Part shown: one piece after another, positions 60,901 through 64,000 of the stretch
Numbering within the stretch: the stretch's first letter is position 1
How the letters are laid out: each line of letters begins with the position of its first letter
Made by a program: the position numbers and the translations under genes
Assembly: GCA_964596165.1 (NCBI GenBank)
Contig: CAZQTW010000022.1
Span: forward strand, 1 to 64,000
DNA from: CAYUQT01 sp964596165
Lineage (GTDB): Bacteria > Planctomycetota > Phycisphaerae > UBA1845 > JAFGLZ01
Length of the DNA: 64,000 bases
Direction of reading: 5' to 3'
Notes under the pieces: generated by a model
Told to the model about the DNA's origin: nothing
The model's database searches: none
What the model saw: only the letters and a program-made list of their open reading frames with translations

Positions 60901-63340
60901 CCTTGTCGAGCTTCTTGATCAGCTCGCTGAGGACGTCAAAGTTCTCCTGGCTGCTGGCGACCAGCAATCCGTTGAACACCGGGTCCGGGAAGATCGCCAC
61001 CTGATCCGACGGCTGCGCTCGGGCGCCTTCCGTCCGCCGCATTTGCATCCGTTGCTGGAACAACTGTTGCAGCGTCGGGGCCAACACGCTCGCGTCGCTG
61101 TTCTCCAACTTGATGATCCGGATGTCCGCGATCGGCGCCAGCGGGGCGTCCTCCAGCGTCTTCACCAGCTTCTTGATCGCTTCGTAATCGTCGGTGTTGC
61201 TCGCGACGATCAACGAGTTGCTCCGCTCGTCGGCGTCGATCACCGGCATGTCGCGCTGCTGGCCGCTCTGGCTGAGCATCTGCAGCCGCTGCTTCCAGAT
61301 CTGCTCGATCTTCGGCGCAATCACGTTCGCCTGCGTCTTGTCCAGCGTGATCAGACGAATGTCGCCCACGATGCTCCGGGCCGTGTCCAGCTTGGTGGCC
61401 AGGTCGACGACCTCCTTGAAATTGTCTTCCTTCGCCATGATCACCAGCGAGTTGCTGCGGACGTCCGGCACGATAATGACCTTCTCGCGGTCCAGGCTGC
61501 TGGTGCCCAGTTTCTGCAACGCCTGAAGCCGCTGGTCCATCATCTTCTGCAGCATCTGCGACAGATTCTGAGCGTCCGCATGTTCGAGCGTGTGAAGCCG
61601 GGCCGGCCACTTCGACGCCAGCCCCGGAACGTCGAGCTGATTCACCAGCTCCTGCGCCAGCAACACCTGCTCCTCGCGACCGGAAACGATCAGAATGTTC
61701 GTGCGGGTGTCGGCCGCGATGCCGACGTTGTACACGATCGCCTTGCCCGTAATGCTGTCGGGAACCGGCGTCGACGGGCTGATCGGTTTGCCCCCCGGCC
61801 CCGCCGACAACTGCTTGCCCTCGCGGAAGAACTGCTCCAGCATCTTCGCCAGATCCGTCGCGTCGGCGTCCTTCAACGGGAAGATCCGAACGACGACCGC
61901 CTCGGTGATCGGAACCGAATCGAGCAGCTTGACGATCTCCTCCATCGCCCGGAGGTTCTGATCGTTGCTGCCGATCAGCAGGCTGTTCGTCCCCGTCTCA
62001 GGCAAGACCTTGATCGGCTTCTCCAAATCGAGTTCCGGCAGATCCTGTTTGTCCTTCGTCCGCAACTTGAGCCGGCGTATCTGCTCGGCCAGCGCCTGCG
62101 CCTTGGGTCCGCCCGGTTTTTGGCTGATCATCTCGTTCAGCACCTGCGCGAGCGCCTGAGCTTGGGCGTTCATCAACGGAATATGGATCATTCTCGCGGT
62201 GGCGAAATCCGGCGGCACGTCGATGAGCCTGATCATCTGTTCGAACTGCTTGATATCCGCCTCGGGCGCCGTGACGATCAGCGTGTTCGTCCGATCGTCC
62301 GGAATGACCGAAATACTGTTCTCACCGGCCATGCCGCGCTGCGCTTGCAGCCGTTGGATCATCTTGTCCAGCAGGGTGGCCGCGTCGGATGCATGGATGT
62401 GCTCCAGGGCGAACGTCTTGAAGGCCACCGTCACCGGACCGATCAGCGGTCGAGAATCGAGCTGCTCGATGATGGCGGCGATCTCCTCCATCCGTTCCTC
62501 GGCGGCGCCGACGAGCAGCGCGTTGCTCCGAGCGTCGGCTACGACAATCACTTCGTCCGCCGGCCGAGTCCTCCGCCCGGGACCGGCGCTGAAGGCCTTG
62601 GTCAACAGACTGTTCAACATCGGCGCCAACTGACTGGCGGGCGCGTTCTTCAACGGAAACACCCGAAGCTTCAGCGGAACCTCCGATTCATCCAGGGATT
62701 TGATTAAAGCCTCCAGAGCCGTCACCGCCTCCTCGTCGCCCTGGATAATCATGGTCTCCGGACCTGAATCCACGATCTTGACGCGCCCGCGAAGGTGACT
62801 CAACTCGGGGAGCCGGCTGACCATGTCCAAGGCCTGTTGAGTCGCCGCGACAGTCTTGACAAGGGAAGTCGACTTCCGAGCGCCGCGCGTTCGACTGATC
62901 GTCATCTGCGAGGTGGCCGGTGGCGGGGCCTTGGTGACCGTATGGACCAACTGAGCCTCGCGACTCGTCGGGCGCCCCCCTCTCACTGCCGGCCGCGATG
63001 TCTCCACCCGAATGCTCGGCGGTTCACCGGGATGTTCCGACCGGATCGTGGCGCGACGACTGGGACGCTCCACCACGGGACGAGACGATGCCTTCCCCTT
63101 TCCGGGCATGATGTCGATCGACGTGGAGCCCTCTCGGGGCGCCGCCGACGGGCTGACGACGACCTTCTGACCCCCCTTGGCAGGCCGCGTCTTGGTGATC
63201 ACCTGTCGGACGAGTTCGTCAATCAGCTTGTCGGAGTCTTCCTCGCTGACTACCGGCGCCGCCTTGGCGGCGGAAGACTGATTGGTCGGGGAGTCCTGCC
63301 CCTGCGCCAACGCCATCAACATCAGCATTTCGATGACCAT
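57959..63340 (-). CDS. Giant secretin with about 14 tandem N1-type domains
   Basis: This chain of about 1793 residues ends in a full GspD-type secretin domain (LMAEVTLDDRVEMGLEFAVQ, VGVILNVTPHINPDG, VPILGDIPGLGLLF). Before it lie about 14 repeats of 75-110 residues of Secretin_N type. Each has a strand-helix (IFPLKNADA..LA..L), a variable loop and a DxRTNSLIV strand plus helix. Ordinary GspD has three or four. An N-terminal low-complexity linker of about 190 residues precedes them. ATG 63340 has GAGG 8 bases upstream. ATG 63400 and TTG 63403 extend the frame with a basic segment that would suit a signal peptide better. A channel through a wide periplasm is inferred. Confidence 0.93.
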   Translation of the reverse strand: MVIEMLMLMALAQGQDSPTNQSSAAKAAPVVSEEDSDKLIDELVRQVITKTRPAKGGQKVVVSPSAAPREGSTSIDIMPGKGKASSRPVVERPSRRATIRSEHPGEPPSIRVETSRPAVRGGRPTSREAQLVHTVTKAPPPATSQMTISRTRGARKSTSLVKTVAATQQALDMVSRLPELSHLRGRVKIVDSGPETMIIQGDEEAVTALEALIKSLDESEVPLKLRVFPLKNAPASQLAPMLNSLLTKAFSAGPGRRTRPADEVIVVADARSNALLVGAAEERMEEIAAIIEQLDSRPLIGPVTVAFKTFALEHIHASDAATLLDKMIQRLQAQRGMAGENSISVIPDDRTNTLIVTAPEADIKQFEQMIRLIDVPPDFATARMIHIPLMNAQAQALAQVLNEMISQKPGGPKAQALAEQIRRLKLRTKDKQDLPELDLEKPIKVLPETGTNSLLIGSNDQNLRAMEEIVKLLDSVPITEAVVVRIFPLKDADATDLAKMLEQFFREGKQLSAGPGGKPISPSTPVPDSITGKAIVYNVGIAADTRTNILIVSGREEQVLLAQELVNQLDVPGLASKWPARLHTLEHADAQNLSQMLQKMMDQRLQALQKLGTSSLDREKVIIVPDVRSNSLVIMAKEDNFKEVVDLATKLDTARSIVGDIRLITLDKTQANVIAPKIEQIWKQRLQMLSQSGQQRDMPVIDADERSNSLIVASNTDDYEAIKKLVKTLEDAPLAPIADIRIIKLENSDASVLAPTLQQLFQQRMQMRRTEGARAQPSDQVAIFPDPVFNGLLVASSQENFDVLSELIKKLDKEPPLEGVIRFFTLKFADATRISEMIDRMFKEGLHKPGMGGGQQSAAMKARDKVLVEPDLRTNSIIVSASKENYSIIEKLVAQMDVKDAPFLEGNVQLYKVQHADVVKLAGMLQDVLKGMQTFRQKAGPEMPVTVIPDDRSNTLIISGSRDVLTQAGSLIAKLDVPSDEPTREIRPYALIHTSAIKAADILTDLFKEKATRGGGGVSTAAGTTPFVRADETANVLIVAASQEDHKTVKSLLEHIDVKSEAANRMKIFPLEKANAQDLQQVIQELYSQQRATGTGAGGGRAAPGISLSVDPQTNSLIVWASPSEMEDITELVKNLDTTNPREETRVQIFRLRQADAENLAKTLNEVLSGRGAARTTGAGRGGSSDSVLISFTQKDKETGEEVIKKLLRRNVQIVAEKLTNSLIVRASPDSLEMLDQLIKAIDGIPPREVDVRVFPLQNADAAQMVKVLEKLFKVGEQARRQTSGVPGAEEQQVLTLAGAGIGGGLGAEGGPAGRQLLSFTPDTRTNSVIAAGTQEYLDIAEKLVRQLDEQEIEDRANNVYRVKFAKAEELEKALKDHFKNISTLYKELGDEEAKLRQIEREVSVVADKATNCLLVSASPRYESQVTKMLAELDTPPRQVMIQVLMAEVTLDDRVEMGLEFAVQDLLFSETAVADPRRNNLLSSNQYDYVAGTDVGAAGAAGSLGGFTFTITGEDFNFLLRALQSEGRLEVLSRPQIMAQDNQKAKISIGQQVPYVANTNIYAGQTQTSVNYEDVGVILNVTPHINPDGFVNLEVAPEISSIADSTVQITEGLRAPIFNKRQAETSITVKDGETVVIGGLITTEEQKSESKVPILGDIPGLGLLFRATVQSKRKTELLIVLTPVVVNTERQARELSVKERDKADLLPDTVRQSPLLEKLQVKPEEEPLAPREPLKRPTSPDTGEARPEARTDYGPSRPQYGPAKPIMVGQQLEQPVQKMVGPDSYEYYLQQRR

Positions 63341-63442
63341 GACTCGCACCTCACAACCACGCGCCCTCCGGGCACGACAACCTCCACCCACCCGGAACAT
63401 CAACGACCACGCGCAACCCCCGGTCAGACCGACTGCTACAGT

Positions 63443-64000
63443 CTAATACCCACGGCTTCGCCTGCGGCTGCCTTGTTGTTCCATCATCTGGTCGAGCACT
63501 TGCCGTATCTCGCTGGCCTGCAACCGCTTAAGCTTAATAACCCGCATCGTCGGCTCGCCGGCGGGTTTCACCATCTGTAGGTCCTTCACCAGTCTTTCCA
63601 CCTGCGCAAACTGCTCGGACGCACCCGATACGATCAGGCAGTTCGTTCGATCGTCGTAGGCCACCGCGACCAGCGAAGGCCTCTTGCCCGTCTGTGCGGC
63701 GCGGTTCCGCTCACCCTCGTTGATCGTCCGCTCGATCGTCGCGGATAGCTCGGCTGCGTCGATCGTCGGCGGCAGCGGAATAATCTTCGCGCCCGTGCCC
63801 AGATCGGCGCGATCCAACTTCATGGCCATGTCCTCGATCATCGCGAAATCCGTCTTGCGAGCCCGAACGATCAGACTGTTCGTGCTCTCGTCGGCCATGA
63901 TGATCGGGACCATTTCCTGGGCCGTTCCCGCCCTTCTCCTTCCGGCCGTTTGACGGGCGGGGTCCGTAAAGATCTGGCTCAACAGCGAGGCCACAATCCC
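63443..64000 (-). CDS. Secretin-type N-domain chain, partial, ends at a TAG in frame with the giant secretin
   Basis: The gene enters from the window edge. Its visible 185 residues hold two N1-type repeats (IIMADESTNSLIVRARKTDF and VAVAYDDRTNCLIVSGASEQ). The final part (RVIKLKRLQASEIRQVLDQM) is the first half of a further repeat. It then stops at TAG (63443-63445). The downstream frame (57959 side) is the same and has no stop between. It could be a separate secretin-associated protein, or the first part of one still longer secretin that was split by this codon. No barrel domain is seen in it. Confidence 0.8.
   Translation of the reverse strand, partial: GIVASLLSQIFTDPARQTAGRRRAGTAQEMVPIIMADESTNSLIVRARKTDFAMIEDMAMKLDRADLGTGAKIIPLPPTIDAAELSATIERTINEGERNRAAQTGKRPSLVAVAYDDRTNCLIVSGASEQFAQVERLVKDLQMVKPAGEPTMRVIKLKRLQASEIRQVLDQMMEQQGSRRRSRGY

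Noticed and set aside
60002..62707. A 901-codon open frame on the plus strand opposite the secretin
   Set aside because: It is antisense to a well supported gene. The translation is arginine-, leucine- and histidine-rich and has no domain; long antisense frames are expected in GC-rich repeats of this codon use.

Overview
The window looks like chromosomal DNA from a Gram-negative planctomycete, most likely of the Phycisphaerae type. This is inferred from gene content, since no rRNA is present. Supporting signs are lpxA and porins (an outer membrane), a prepilin with the N-terminal pattern GFTLIELLVVVAIIALL, secreted beta-helix and beta-propeller proteins, TadG-like pilus proteins with von Willebrand A parts, and a giant secretin. 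The DNA is GC-rich, coding is dense on both strands, and several promoters match a sigma-70 consensus.

Layout. 0-6.5 kb: tRNA-Asn, a flavin split-barrel protein overlapping a small toxin-antitoxin pair, and two large secreted proteins. 6.8-11 kb: guaA, a two-gene AAA ATPase/partner unit resembling a defence module, and a decayed gene fragment. 11-28 kb: two close porin paralogues on opposite strands, a PAP2 lipoprotein, a TPR lipoprotein, a GT2 glycosyltransferase, a BshC-like protein, a coiled-coil protein, a stand-alone adenylation enzyme, a DUF2314 protein, pheA, a metallophosphoesterase and a GH4 glycosidase. 28-31.4 kb: a secreted protein with a CGSG C-terminal tail, a prepilin and rpmB.

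31.4-39 kb is the most unusual stretch: lexA with a textbook operator filling the promoter spacer, a DUF72 gene, a catalytically dead ImuB-like Y-family protein and dnaE2, together an SOS mutagenesis cassette without imuA. The cassette is full of palindromic repeats, several of which sit in frame inside dnaE2. 39-51 kb: a two-gene diguanylate cyclase unit, an M20 peptidase overlapping dacB, tRNA-Thr, an endoglycosylceramidase-like GH5, aroB, an apparently leaderless folC and an aminotransferase.

51.9-64 kb: two TadG-like genes sharing upstream motifs, lpxA, two lipoproteins, and a secretin with about 14 repeated N1-type domains. It is preceded in the same frame by a second chain of N domains that ends at one TAG codon and runs off the window edge.

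Genes that plausibly work together are the SOS cassette (damage-inducible mutagenic synthesis), the toxin-antitoxin pair, the ATPase/partner pair, the cyclic-di-GMP pair, and the prepilin, TadG and secretin genes of surface appendages or secretion. The rest are housekeeping genes of purine, aromatic amino acid, folate and cell-wall metabolism.
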